DNA of 64,000 nt from Isochrysis galbana (taxonomy: Eukaryota; Haptophyta; Isochrysidales; Isochrysidaceae): positions 1,874,695-1,938,694 of the forward strand of contig CM030934.1 of assembly GCA_018136815.1 (NCBI GenBank), in the 5' to 3' direction. A model generated the notes under the pieces. The model saw only the letters and a program-made list of their open reading frames with translations. It made no database searches and was not told where the DNA came from. Shown here one piece after another: positions 46,475 through 56,557 of this stretch. Both the position numbers and the translations under genes were made by a program. The number at the start of each line of letters is the position of its first letter. The first letter of the stretch is position 1.

Positions 46475-49437
46475 AAGCCATCGACCGATTGTCGTCCGGT
46501 CAAGGCAACCTCGATTCTCTATTCCTTTGCACCCTGGACCTGGCATCTGGTTTCTGGGGTATACCGATCAAAGAATCCGATAAACATATCACCGCGTTCA
46601 CTACTCATCGCGGCAAGTACGAGTTCAATTACTTGCCTTTCGGTGTTCAATCCGGTCCCTCGTATATGTGCCGCCTCATGGACGCCGTTCTCGGTGGGCT
46701 GGCATGGGAGATTTGTATGCCATACTTGGATGATGTCGGCGCCTGGTCGACAGGTGTAGGTGACTCGCTGCAGGCCAGGGAAGAGTCGTCATTCCAACAA
46801 ATGTTACACCGTCTTGATCTTGTCTTGGAACGTCTCATCTGGGCGGGCCTCACTTGCAAGATGTCGAAATGCGTTTTCTTTGCCACCTCGGCTGAATATC
46901 TCGGCCACGTTGTTTCGCGTGAAGGTCTTCGGATGGATCCCAAGAAAGTGGAAGCTGTCTCGAAAATCGACCCAACCCAAATCAACTCGATCGAAGCCGT
47001 CCGTTCGTTCCTTGGATTGTGCTCCTACTACCGCCGTTTCATCCGTCGTTTTGCGATCCGTGCAGCGCCGTTAACCGCTCTCACGCGGAAAGGGTGCGAC
47101 GTCCCGGTCGAGTCGCAAACAGAAGCCTGTCGACAGGCTATCGAAGATCTCAAGCAAGCTATCTGTGAAGAACCCGTACTTGCACCTCCTCGAGACGACC
47201 GTCCTTTCCTCGTTAAAACCGACGGTGCTAGCAAGCTCGGCATCGCCGGCGTCCTCGCCCAAAAAGACGACGAAGGGAGAGAGCGCGTCGTTGCATACTA
47301 CGGTCGTAGCTTGAGTCCGGCTGAGCGCCATTGGACAGTCACTGAAATCGAACTTCTAGCAGCGCTAGAATCGATCCGAAATTGGAGGCCTTATCTTTGG
47401 GGTCGCCACTTCACCCTCGTCGTAGACCATTCAGCTTTGCGCTGGCTTCACACGATGAAAGATCAAGTCACCGGTGGTCCAGCCTCGCGCCTCATGCGAT
47501 GGGTCCTAAAGCTAGCCGAATATAGATTCGACGTCGTGCACAAACCTGGAGTCACTCACTGGGACGCCGACGGCTTATCCCGCTTAGTTGCTCTCGAGCC
47601 TGATCACGATCCTCTCCATCTCGAGGAGAGTGACGCCCATTCTTTCGATTCTTCTGAAATTCACGACATAGTCGCCGCCGCGGTTACTTCATCCACCCTC
47701 ACCGCTCGCCGCCAACAAGCAAGCGATAGGCTCGCTCGTCAAGCATCGGAATCTTCGGAGTCGATTACCTCCTCGTATCTCGATGTGGGCGTGCCTCATG
47801 CCGACGAATTACGTCAAGCGCTCTCTACCGACGACCTCGCCAGCTCGATCCTTTCTGAAGTCGAGTCGATCCTTCCGAAAGCTTCCTCTTCGATTGACTC
47901 TAGCTCGTCGTCGAAGAAAAGTTCCCGATTCCTCCTTCGCGATGGCCTACTCTACTACCGCTCCTCAGAAGCGGAAGAGGCTCCTCTTCGTTTGTACATT
48001 CCGGAGTCCCTTCGTGACACGTACCTCCGCGCCTACCATGACCACCTTGGTCACCCAGGTGCGACAAGGACGTCTACCCTACTTCGTACTCGAGTGTACT
48101 GGCCTGGCATGTCCGCCTCTGTATCGGAATACGTTCGAGAGTGCCACGAATGCACTCTTGGCAAACCGTTACCGCGACCGCTCGCCCATCCATCCGGTCT
48201 TTCCATCGGATCTTATCCTTTCGACGTCGTCTATTGCGATATTCTTTCGATGGCGCCCACTCACGATTTCGTATCCGGCCGCTCCGGTTTTGACAAGCTG
48301 ATTGTTTTCGTCGATTCTCTCTCTCGTTGGATTGAAGCTGAGCCTTGCAACGGTAACCCCTCGTCCTCGAAATGTCTAGACGTCTTCATGCGTCTCATCG
48401 TATCTCGTTATGGAGTCCCTCGCCAACTTCGAACCGACGCCGGCTCGAATCTTTGCTCTCGATTAGTGGACCTAATTCTCAAAGCGACCGGCACGGACTT
48501 GAGCACTACTGAAGCCTATCGCCACGAAGGCGTAGGGCTAGTAGAAAGAGCTCAACAAACTCTCCTCACGATGACTCGAGTCTCCAATGAAGGCGGCGCC
48601 CATTGGGTCGATCACCTTCCGTTTCTTCTCATGTCTATGCGAGCGACCGCCGGTCGCGTCGTACCCAAGTCACCCGCGGCTATCTTGTTTGGTCGGGAGC
48701 TTCGTCTTCCAGCTCAACTTGCTGACCCTGCTCCTGTTCTTGAGTTGCTTCCATCTAGGCCTCCGTCCGATGCCGTCACTTACGCCACCGAGCTCAATAA
48801 GAAGCTTCTCGAGTCGTGGCGTTCCGCCCTCGAAAGTACTCAAGAAGCCCAACGTGAATCGATGCGCTCCGCCTCTCAAAAGTCTAAACTCGGTGTTACC
48901 TTCAAACAAGGAGACAGAGTTTGTCGTCGAATCCCTGGCCACGCCAACAAACTTCAATACCTCTACTCCGGTCCTTACCGAGTAGAAGAAGCCATCTCGG
49001 CCACTCGATACCGTCTACGCGATCTCGAAAATCGTCAAGTCAAGGATGAAGTTCACATTTCCAATCTTCGTCCGTACTTTACCGTCACCGATTCGTCTCC
49101 GCTCGCTGGAGATGAGTATTTGGTCGAAGAGTTACTCGATCGCAAGGGCGATGGAGTTTCATTCAAGTATCTCGTCAAATGGCGCGGCTATCCTCGTTCT
49201 GAAGCTACTTGGGAGTCTCGAATTGAGTTGCTTCGGCGTTGTGCTGATCTAGTTGAGTCGTACGACACCACTTTCGACCGCCGTCCGGTTCAACCCCAAG
49301 CTCACTCCGCTGTAGACTCCTCTTCAAGTCCAAGTTCAAGTCCCCAGTCTAATCAAGTTCCACGTCGAGTTCAAGAGTCAAATCGTATTCCTCCTGATCT
49401 GCCTTCAAGTCGTACCCGTTCTCGTTCACGTTCGTAG
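46475..49437 (+). CDS. pol: pol: RT, RNase H, integrase, chromodomain
   Basis: The continuation of the frame above after the 1-nt break. RT has LDLASGFWGIPI, FGVQSGPSYM and the catalytic YLDD (46723-46734). RNase H covers about 47215-47560 (TDGASKLGIAGVLAQ, TEIELLAALESI, VDHSALRWL). Integrase has the HHCC zinc site (HDHLGHPG ... CHECTLGK, 48036-48170) and a DDE core (YCDILSM, RTDAGSN, VERAQQT, 48230-48560). A C-terminal chromodomain (YLVEELLDRK ... YLVKWRGYPRSEATWES, 49116-49220) identifies a chromovirus and would direct integration to modified chromatin. The remaining C-terminus is Ser/Arg-rich. Confidence 0.95.
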
Positions 49438-49691
49438 CGCTAAGTGCTAAGTCGACCGGAAGTGGATGATTAGCGTCGCGTCAGCGCCTGACCCAGCGCA
49501 ACTGCCCGAGCAAAACTCCTGTAAAAGGGAGAACGTGGTAGGACGTGGCGTACGAAATCGGGGGCCGCCGCGCTAAGCTGCCGATTTTGTGCTCGCTTTG
49601 GATCCATGGGTTAATCCTCCTCTTCTAAGTCTCTCGTCTCGTATGGTTAAATGAACTCTCTTGGCTCGACATCGGGAGACGTCTCGATTTA

Positions 49692-49701
49692 AGTCGGGGG
49701 G
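49692..49701 (+). promoter_or_regulatory. polypurine tract for plus-strand priming
   Basis: AGTCGGGGGG immediately before the 3' LTR. The identical tract lies before the LTR at 8685 (minus strand), supporting its function as the PPT of this lineage. Confidence 0.75.
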
Positions 49702-51099
49702 TGTTGTATTCCTGCCCATCTGAAGGCTGTAGGCATGAATATTCGTGTAAGGTACGCGCTCACAATTACAATTGAACAGTTCCCCGTGTTGCCACTGACG
49801 CACAAGACACACAGATTCGGATTCCCCATGGTCTCAAGTCCAGGTTTGCAGATTTTGGTCTCGAAATTTGCGATTCGAATTTTGTTTTTGCTGTTACTAT
49901 AATTGTTGGCTCGTTTAAGGTAATAAACCGGCATGACTTCGACTTCTCGTTCCGCAGTTGCTCTGCGAGACTCTCTCTCTCTCTCTCTCCGTCCTCCTCT
50001 CCTCGGCCGACGGAGGGAAGTTTCGTCCAAAACATTCTCCGGTCCCAGGATGTTCCGTGGGGGTCTCTCTGCGCTCCGCGAGGGAAAGGACGCGATCTCG
50101 CTCCGAGATCACCCTCGCGCCCTCCCACGCTGCCCCGCCGTGCCCTCGGTCCCTCGCCCCCCGCGGCAGGTTCTTTCCCTCGGCGTGCCATCCGTCGCCT
50201 CCGGCCGTTATATTATTCCCCCCCCCCGCGCGAGGTTCTTCTCCTCCGCGCGCGGTTCGTTTCCTCCGGCCGTCGTTCGTTCCCCCCCCGCGCGCGCTGT
50301 TTCCCCCCCCTCGCTTCGATTCCTCTCGCGATTCCTTCGATGATTGCCTCCATCTCGTCCGTTCTTCTTCGCGATTCTCGCGGAGGGGGTACCGATGTTT
50401 AACGTTAGTTTCGCCGCGTTTTCGGTGAAAGAAAGGAAGAACGAATGGCACGCGCCCCGCGTCTCGCGTCTTGTTTCGTCGCCCCTTGCTCGTCGCTTGT
50501 CTAGAAGTTCTCTCTGCACATCGCCTTCTTCCCCCCGCGCGAGTTTGGACCTCTCCTCGACCCTCCGCGTTGGCTTCAGCGGACGAGTTTTCACTTTAAC
50601 GATAGTTTGAACCCTTCGTTTGCGTAGTTTTGCGCTCTCTTTCCGTATTTCTTCGCGCATGACGAGCGATCGCGACCTCAGCCTTTGTCGCACGGGGAGG
50701 GTTTGTTTATCGTATGATTCCGGAGTGTTTACGTTAGTTTTCTGAGCCCAAGGTCGTTGGGGTTTGGGTTTCTTGTGAGTGTTTTTGTAGCAACTTCGTC
50801 GAGTCCCACCGTGTTCCCAAGCGAGTCCCCCCGAGTTCCCGAGTCTATACCCCGAGTCAACGAGTCAATACCAGCCAAGCACGCGCCTGAGCCACCCCCA
50901 GTCGCCTGCCACCACCTCCCACAAGCCTCCTTCCACACTTCCGCGCCCTCCGTGCGTCGTGCGTCGTGCGTCGATCACCATGCCCGTAGTCACCCCCGAG
51001 GAAAGCTCCATGAGCTCCCCGCAAGAACCGCATTCCGCGCTAGCTGCCGGCGCGCCCTCGCAGGCCATCTCCAAGAGTGAGATGAGCCTTGCTCTGACA
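49702..51099 (+). repeat. 3' LTR of the Gypsy element
   Basis: 1398 bp and identical by eye to the 5' LTR except for one C in the run near 50282. It ends CTCTGACA followed by the TGGGC duplication. Confidence 0.95.
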
Positions 51100-51104
51100 T
51101 GGGC

Positions 51105-51366
51105 TCAAATTCAAATCTGGTTCTGCTTCTGGTTCGCCGCCGATTTTTGTTCGTCTCGAAACTGAAACTCGAAATTTTCAAAGATTTAAAATTTGAGCTT
51201 TATTTTTACTATTACGGAAATTGTCGACTCGTTTAAAGTTAAGATAAGCAATGCAAAAAAATGTCGGACGCTCAAGTGAGTAGGATTTTGCGCGGGAAGT
51301 CGAATGAGTTGAATGAACCTTGTTTGGGTGCCACGTATAAGTGGTAGACTTCTTTTTTACCTTGGG
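51105..51366. other. diverged LTR-like host flank
   Basis: The phrases GTCTCGAAA ... TTTATTTTTACTATTAC ... TTGTCGACTCGTTTAAAGTTAA resemble 33838-33915 inside the Gypsy LTR, suggesting an older related LTR remnant at the insertion site. Confidence 0.4.
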
Positions 51367-51990
51367 TTACGAGGACCCCTTCTTTCGTGAGGATCTTGGT
51401 CCGCTCTTGGTTGCCTTGGATGAAATAGAAGCCTTGATGCCTTGATTCTCGACCGCTTTGGCGAGAGAGCTGATAGTGATGAGGCTTTTCAGCTCGAATT
51501 TGTAGTTTCGCACCACGAGGTGCGCCGAGACGTCTCTGAAGGCCCCGGCTATCGCCTTGTCCGACGCCCGTGGGAGGCTCTTGGTTTTCTCGTCGAGGGT
51601 TTGGTATTTGACCGCTCTCGGGCACGGGCACGGGATGCCCGCCTTGCGGAAATCCGCCACGTCCTTGTACATTTCGCGAAATTGGTTGGCGCAATCCGCC
51701 GTTACCAGGATCTCCCACGGGCCGGAGGCGCTTTTGGACAAGAAGCCTGGCTCGAGGTCCACGCCCTCGAGCTTGTTGAGGTGTGCGGTGATGGCGCCGA
51801 GGGTCTCTTCGTCCTTGGCCTTGTGGCCCTTTTCGTACGCCGTGAAGGTGATGATGATTTTTTGATCGATAGGAAACTCCGCCTCCTCCTCGTGCATGGG
51901 CTCGAGGTCTTCGTCCAGGAGGGCCACCTGTGCGGCCGGGGTGGGAGGTGGGGTTAGTCCCGTGTGTGGTCTAGTTTCGACGGGTTCCAT
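51367..51990 (-). CDS. LINE-type ORF1 protein, C-terminal part
   Basis: 207 codons from the ATG at 51990. The sequence has an alpha/beta fold-like pattern (DQKIIITFTAYEKGH ... LGAITAHLNKLEGVDLEPGFLSKSASGPWEILVTAD) and a basic tail (SSKATKSGPRSSRKKGSS). It follows, with slight overlap, the ORF at 52636 in another frame, so the two were probably one ORF1 protein. No RT follows. Assignment as ORF1 rests on position after the hairpin/MERA start and the basic, RNA-binding-like character; the family is not recognised with certainty. Confidence 0.45.
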   Translation of the reverse strand: MEPVETRPHTGLTPPPTPAAQVALLDEDLEPMHEEEAEFPIDQKIIITFTAYEKGHKAKDEETLGAITAHLNKLEGVDLEPGFLSKSASGPWEILVTADCANQFREMYKDVADFRKAGIPCPCPRAVKYQTLDEKTKSLPRASDKAIAGAFRDVSAHLVVRNYKFELKSLITISSLAKAVENQGIKASISSKATKSGPRSSRKKGSS

Positions 51991-52636
51991 GGGGCTCGTT
52001 GAGTGTTGAGTCCGCGCCGGTGTCGCCCTTCTTTGAGGGTTTTTTGGGCTGAGTATTTGGTGTTGGCTTGTGTTTGTGTTGGTGCCTATTGTGTTGGGCT
52101 TCTTGGGCCCTTGTTGTGTACAGCGTTCTCTCGTTCGAGTCGCGTTCGTCCGCTCGCCCTTCAGCCTTGCTGGATGGCACTCCCTTCGTTCCGTCCCTCG
52201 TGCTGTTCCGGTCGCCCTTCATGGGGGTCCACATCTGCTTCTTGTTTGGCCCTGTGGTGTTGTACGTCTTTCCCCCTCTGGGGTTTTGCTCATGATGGTG
52301 CCGGGCCGACACCTCGCGCCGGAGCGCGAGGGCGGTACCACGGCTGTGTAGGGTCCAGGCCCGGGGGCCTTCCCTGATGGAGCGTCCCTCTGGTGTGTTG
52401 TGTCTGGTGTGGCTGTGGGTGGTGGTTTGTGTGTGCAGCATGTTGTCTATCAGCATGTGGGCCGTGTTCTCTCTGATCTCGGCGTTGTGCGGGCGGGGCC
52501 CGCTGGCTCTTGTGCCCACCTGGCTGGGGGGGTCGTCCTGGCGCGGTCGCTTCGGCGACAGCGGCGTGTCAGTGAAGCCTTCGTCCATCTCGGCGAGGGC
52601 AGCGGCAGCGAGGGAGGGCGGCGGCGCGCGCTCCAT
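51971..52636 (-). CDS. LINE-type ORF1 protein, N-terminal part beginning MERA
   Basis: 221 codons starting at the ATG (52636) four bases after the hairpin at 52641-52660. The N-terminus MERAPPPSLAAAALAEMDEG then DTPLSPKRPRQDD matches the pattern of the ORF at 8101. The middle is Thr/His/Arg-rich and unremarkable. It overlaps the next ORF by 20 nt in a different frame, suggesting a frameshift mutation within one original ORF. Confidence 0.45.
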   Translation of the reverse strand: MERAPPPSLAAAALAEMDEGFTDTPLSPKRPRQDDPPSQVGTRASGPRPHNAEIRENTAHMLIDNMLHTQTTTHSHTRHNTPEGRSIREGPRAWTLHSRGTALALRREVSARHHHEQNPRGGKTYNTTGPNKKQMWTPMKGDRNSTRDGTKGVPSSKAEGRADERDSNERTLYTTRAQEAQHNRHQHKHKPTPNTQPKKPSKKGDTGADSTLNEPHGTRRN

Positions 52637-52640
52637 GACC

Positions 52641-52660
52641 CTATCAGTTTACTGATAGTT
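52641..52660 (-). repeat. 5' hairpin, family member 4
   Basis: CTATCAGTTTACTGATAG (8-bp stem, TT loop) plus TT. On the minus strand it is followed by GGTC and the ATGG of the MERA ORF. Confidence 0.75.
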
Positions 52661-52891
52661 GTTGGTCTACCAAATGAAGGCAAACAACCTTGTGCCTGCA
52701 TGGGAGGTGAGGGCGGCGGGGCCATATCGACGTCGTGATCGGGTGGTGCGGCGGCCTGCGAGCGCTTCGGCTCCGGCGGCTTGGGTCGGCCTCCGTGGGG
52801 CGTCGTGGCGGCGGGGGGCTGGGGGCTGGGACTGGGAGGGGGAGCGGGAGCGGTCGGCGCGCGCGCTCCATCGCCCATCGCCCATCGCTGA

Positions 52892-52907
52892 AACTATAAC
52901 GATAGTT
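52892..52907 (-). repeat. 5' hairpin, family member 5
   Basis: AACTATAACGATAGTT, a 6-bp stem with an AACG loop. Downstream on the minus strand come TCAGCG and three successive GATGGGC-like units, then an Arg/Pro-rich MERA reading frame. Confidence 0.65.
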
Positions 52908-52919
52908 TTTGACCATGGC

Positions 52920-52939
52920 AACCAACTATAAAGTTAGTT
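52920..52939 (-). repeat. 5' hairpin, family member 6
   Basis: AACCAACTATAAAGTTAGTT; the only imperfect pair of the 8-bp stem is a G-T wobble. On the minus strand it is followed by GCC and ATGG, then directly by hairpin 5, so two family 5' ends stand in tandem. Confidence 0.65.
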
Positions 52940-52959
52940 CAGGTGGCCCCCCGTGGAGG

Positions 52960-53055
52960 TTTTGTATTGGGCATCGCGCCACGGTCAAAAAATGCAGCCC
53001 AGCCCTCACCCTTACCCTTACCAATAGTTAAAAAATCCCTGTTTGACCGCCCTAC
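52960..53055. mobile_element. right end of a TIR element (same family as 31617-33667)
   Basis: CCACGGTCAAAAAATG, a T/A-rich stretch, then CCCTGTTTGACCGCCCTA ending at 53055. No matching left end was found upstream in the window, so it is a truncated copy. Confidence 0.55.
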
Positions 53056-53329
53056 CTAGTATTTGCAGGCCCCAGCACCGTATTTCTCATCCAAGGTCTC
53101 GGCGCCGTGCGCCGTGCCGTGCTGCTTGCCGGGTCCTCCCGTACGAACATGACGAACCCATGTTTCCCATGCAAGACGTAGGCCCGTAGGCCCCTGTGTC
53201 GTCTGTCGTCTGCCGTCGCTGCGTCGCTGCTGCGGGTCGTCCCCAGCCTTGTGTCTTGTGTAGAGGGTATCGACTCCTTCTCTACGTTTTAGCCGGGAGA
53301 AAGGACGAGGTGCCGCGGTGCCCCCAGCC

Positions 53330-53735
53330 GCCACCCCCACCGAGAGAGTACCCCCCCCCCCCCCCCCCCCCCCCCCTTCCTCCCCCCTCCCCCCCCCCCC
53401 CCCTTCCTCCCCCCTCCCCCCCCCCCCCCTTCCTCCCCCCTCCCCCCCCCCTTCCTCCCCCCCCCCCTTCCTCCCCCCTCCCCCGCCCCCTTCCCTCTCC
53501 CCCTCCCCCCTTCCCCCCTCCCCCTTCTCTCCCCCCCCCCCCCCCTCTCCCCCTCTCCCCCCCTCCCCCCCCCCCTCTCCTCCCCCCGCCCCTTCCCCCT
53601 TCTCTACCCCCCCCCCGCCCCCCCCCGCCCCCCCCCGCCCCCCCCCCGCCGAACCCCCCCTCCCCCCCCCCCGACGCTGTGAGCGCCCCCCCCCCCCTTC
53701 CCCTCTCTCCCCTCCTCCCACCTCCCCCCCTTCCG
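53330..53735. repeat. long poly-C microsatellite field
   Basis: About 400 bp of C-runs broken by single T, G or TT. The Pro-rich and Gly-rich ORFs of up to 279 codons across it are composition artefacts. Confidence 0.9.
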
Positions 53736-53880
53736 GCACGCCCCTTGCTGCACGCTCTGCGCCACCACCCTCTCGACACGTTCATGCCGGCGACCCCACC
53801 GCCCAGATCTGCGCCGCTCTCTTCGCTCAGCACACCCACTCACTCACCGTGGCGTTCACGCGCCGCAGGTCGCTCACACC

Positions 53881-54498
53881 ATGGCTTTCGGCATCATGAA
53901 CACGCGGCGATACGTGCTGGTCTACGCGACCCTTGCGGCCCTCTTCATCAACTGCTGCTCCCTCTACTGGACAATGTGGTCTGTCTTGACCATGTCACTC
54001 TTCATGCTGCTCATCACAGATTTCATGTTCTTTGAGGTGGGTTGCCTCACGCGTGCACCCCGAATCTCTTCCAAGCATCCACGGTGGTGGCTCATTGACG
54101 ACCGGCCACTGTCGCAGGACTCGGAATTTTGGTAAGCCGTCGACTTGAACTCGCGGATGTCCTCTGTGGCTTTTGTCTCCTGGCCGTGGGCTCGCCAACT
54201 GGCTCCCCATGGCCACTCTGCTCCGTGGCAAACCACCTTGCCTCCCGTCTATACCAAACCCCATGCACTGAACTCGAATGCAGGCCTCCTCGATGCGATT
54301 TCATCAGATCGTGAGCATGAATACGATCGCATGTATCGCGCATTGCCGTGCCGTTTCGTGAAGCGCACAGCAGTTTTCGTCAATCCTTCATATGCTGCAG
54401 ATGTCCTCAATGCTTGCAGTTCAATTCTTGGTCACTGTGGTGCTTGCATGACGCACCAAGGCATCTCGTCTCGGAAATTCATGAATAAAAATGGCTAG
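53881..54498 (+). CDS. small multi-exon membrane-protein gene, unidentified
   Basis: Begins at a Kozak-like ATG (CACACCATGG). The first exon (53881-54036) would encode 52 residues with two hydrophobic spans (YVLVYATLAALFINCCSLYW and VLTMSLFMLLITDFMFF) and ends at GAG before a GTGGGT donor. A candidate 14-nt microexon (54118-54131) lies between GTCGCAG and GTAAGCC. A further open block (54284-54498, e.g. DREHEYDRMYRALPCRFVKR) follows a GCAG, but the phases do not join cleanly, so the exon structure is unresolved. Family not recognised. Confidence 0.4.
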
Positions 54499-54968
54499 AA
54501 GGACGGTCCCGGTCGGTGCAACAACTGGCTGACGGAAAGTGAGGCTATGGTTTTCGTCGGTCTGCGCCTCAACACGTGAGGAGTCGTGGCACCAATCCAA
54601 GTCATCTTGTAGTCATTGGTTAGCATTGTGAACTCTTGTTCAACAGGCTGTCGAGGCTGCTGTTGGTGCTGACAGCGGGTGGGCACGGCCTGGGCATTCT
54701 CATCCGTCTAGGTTGGTTTGCGCTCGGATCGGGGTGGTGTCGTGTCAACTGGGCGGCGTGCGTTGTTGTCGTTGTCGATGTAGGATGTGGTAGTAGTAGA
54801 CGGTGAGCGTCCTTGGTGTGGTGTGGTTCTCTCGGTGTGGCCTTTGTCCTCCCTTCGGTTGGCGTTGTCATTCGCTCGTTATCGTGCCCAACATTACTGG
54901 TGCTAGTTTGCACAGCTTGCAATTGCAATAATTTTGTTGTTGTCATTGATTGTTCGCCGTGACAAGCA
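54499..54968. other. intergenic, nothing recognised
   Basis: GT-rich sequence with no supported gene. ORFs on the minus strand are Thr/His-rich and low complexity. Confidence 0.4.
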
Positions 54969-55794
54969 TGTCGCATCCGCGATCGACCGTTTCCGTTTTG
55001 TTTTAGAAGTCGCCTACGGTTCTATGCCCCCTCCTTGCAGGCTGGTCACCGTCGGAGAATCTTGCTACATCCTACATTCGCCTGCTTGGCCCCTCGCCAC
55101 CTTTGTCGCCTACCTTGTCGCCTGCTTTGCCCCTCGCCGCCTCTGAGTTACCTCCTTACCTCCTTGCGTGCTGCGTGCCCCTACCCCTACGACCGCTAGC
55201 CCTATCTATCGTTTTTGGGTTATGTGTTATGTGTTATGTCGTGCGTTCAGGTATCGCCGGTCCAAGGGTCCGCCCCCTTGCGCGACCCTGATCTCCCCTC
55301 AGGTGTTGGCCGTTGCATTATATCGTGGCGCTGTTCTACTTCGGTCTTCATCAATTCACTTATGTATGGCTTTTCGAAAGGTTCCTTCCCTCTTCCCTAT
55401 CCCTGTGTGTGCGTAACTGTAACTGTAACTATCGACTGTGGCACTGCGGCACTGTCGCCCCGTCGGATCGTCCGTCGCCCGTCGCTCTCTTGTCGGCATT
55501 CTCTTCCTTGATTGGTCTGTCACCAAGTCTCTGTGCGTTCCGTGCTGAAGATACGAAAGTGTGGGGAGTGTTGATGTGACTGTGGGGCGGTGTCATTAGT
55601 CCGTCGGATTCTATCCGTTCTGTTGTGTATCGTTCGTCGTTCGTCGCTCTCGCTCTCGTTCTGCTCGTTCCCGTTCTCGTCCCTCATTCTCAACACTCCA
55701 TTCGTACCAAACCTCAACCTCAACCTCAGCCTCAGCCTATCCCTCGCCAATCGCCCAGCCATGTCCGCTCCGTCGTCGCGCTCGCCCTCGCCCA
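54969..55794 (+). repeat. LTR-like repeat, TGTCGC family (copy 3, diverged)
   Basis: Starts TGTCGCATCCGCGATCG and ends CCTCGCCCA, then AGCCCG as in the other copies. An ATG at 55760 opens MSAPSSRSPSPKP across the LTR end, paralleling copies 1 and 2. Interior sequence is considerably diverged. Confidence 0.5.
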
Positions 55795-56117
55795 AGCCCG
55801 TCCTCTCGCCTTCCTTGGGTGGCAGGAGCAAGTGGTCAAGCCCGCCATTCCACCACTCCCTGCCGTTTCCGCCGCGCCTCCCGCCGATCGTTCCGTTCCG
55901 GGTCTCCTCGCATATCGAGTCAGTGGTCATGCTCGATCCGTCAGGTGTAGAATCCAAGTCGATGCGTCCCGCGCCGGGCCCGCCAAAGGGGCCCAAAGCC
56001 CCTCCTCCTGCAGAAGGCAGCGGGCCTCGTGCCCGCTCTGCCACCGGCTCCCCGGAGGGGAATCGGAAATCGGAGCCTGAGGGGGAGGGCACGAGGCGCC
56101 TCCCCCATGTGAACTAA
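55760..56117 (+). pseudogene. gag N-terminal fragment following LTR copy 3
   Basis: Ser/Pro-rich frame from the ATG at 55760 through MSAPSSRSPSPKPVLSPS and on to VVMLDPSGVESK, after which it enters the GC-rich hairpin element and stops. Only the start of a gag-like protein is left. Confidence 0.35.
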
Positions 56118-56131
56118 GTACAAACTTAGTT
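56112..56131 (-). repeat. 5' hairpin, family member 7
   Basis: AACTAAGTACAAACTTAGTT: a perfect 8-bp stem with an ACAA loop. On the minus strand it is followed by CAC, ATGG and a GC-rich frame (MGEAPRALPL). The attached element is only about 150 bp, i.e. truncated at its 3' side. Confidence 0.7.
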
Positions 56132-56557
56132 CCCTTTTGCGTTGTATTTCATCGGTGTTGAGGGGTCGGCCCATGTGCACTACGTTGGGCCTACACGCTT
56201 TGCATGTGAATATTGGCTATCGCCGGCAAACCCACTCTGGCTCCGATGCTACACACACACACGACACATTCTCCTGCCCTACAATTTCCCGTACTCTTTT
56301 AACGTTATTCCGGTGGCGTTGACGCGCAGCTGCTTTCTGTTGTGGTTGCACTTGAAATTTGCTTTGCCTTCTGCATCACATTGATATGATAGATTTGTCA
56401 GGTTGGGCTCGTAGGCTCTGCGGTGCTACGGAACTCGACCCACCTTCGTTTGTTTCGCTGCGGTGGTTTGTTCAACTACATCATGACCCTTTCTGGGACG
56501 CCGCTGCATAGCTAGCGGGTGGCCTATTCGCAGCAAATCGCCGCTCACAGGAGATAA

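Larger units (their letters stand above)
33689..51099 (+). mobile_element. complete Ty3/Gypsy chromovirus with captured methyltransferase-like domain
   Basis: LTRs at 33689-35087 and 49702-51099 start TG and end CA, and the perfect 5-bp duplication TGGGC lies at 33684-33688 and 51100-51104. The order gag, methyltransferase-like ORF, protease, RT, RNase H, integrase, chromodomain is that of a chromovirus with an additional domain. The interior contains a 3.5-kb duplication around an N gap (38579-42105 and 42206-45728), so the true length is probably about 13.8 kb. The LTRs differ by one C in a C-run, so insertion is recent. One frameshift in RT and a few in the duplicated part prevent a continuous pol in this assembly. 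Confidence 0.95.

Noticed and set aside
53056..53899. Gly-rich and Pro-rich ORFs of 185-279 codons
   Set aside because: Direct products of the poly-C field.
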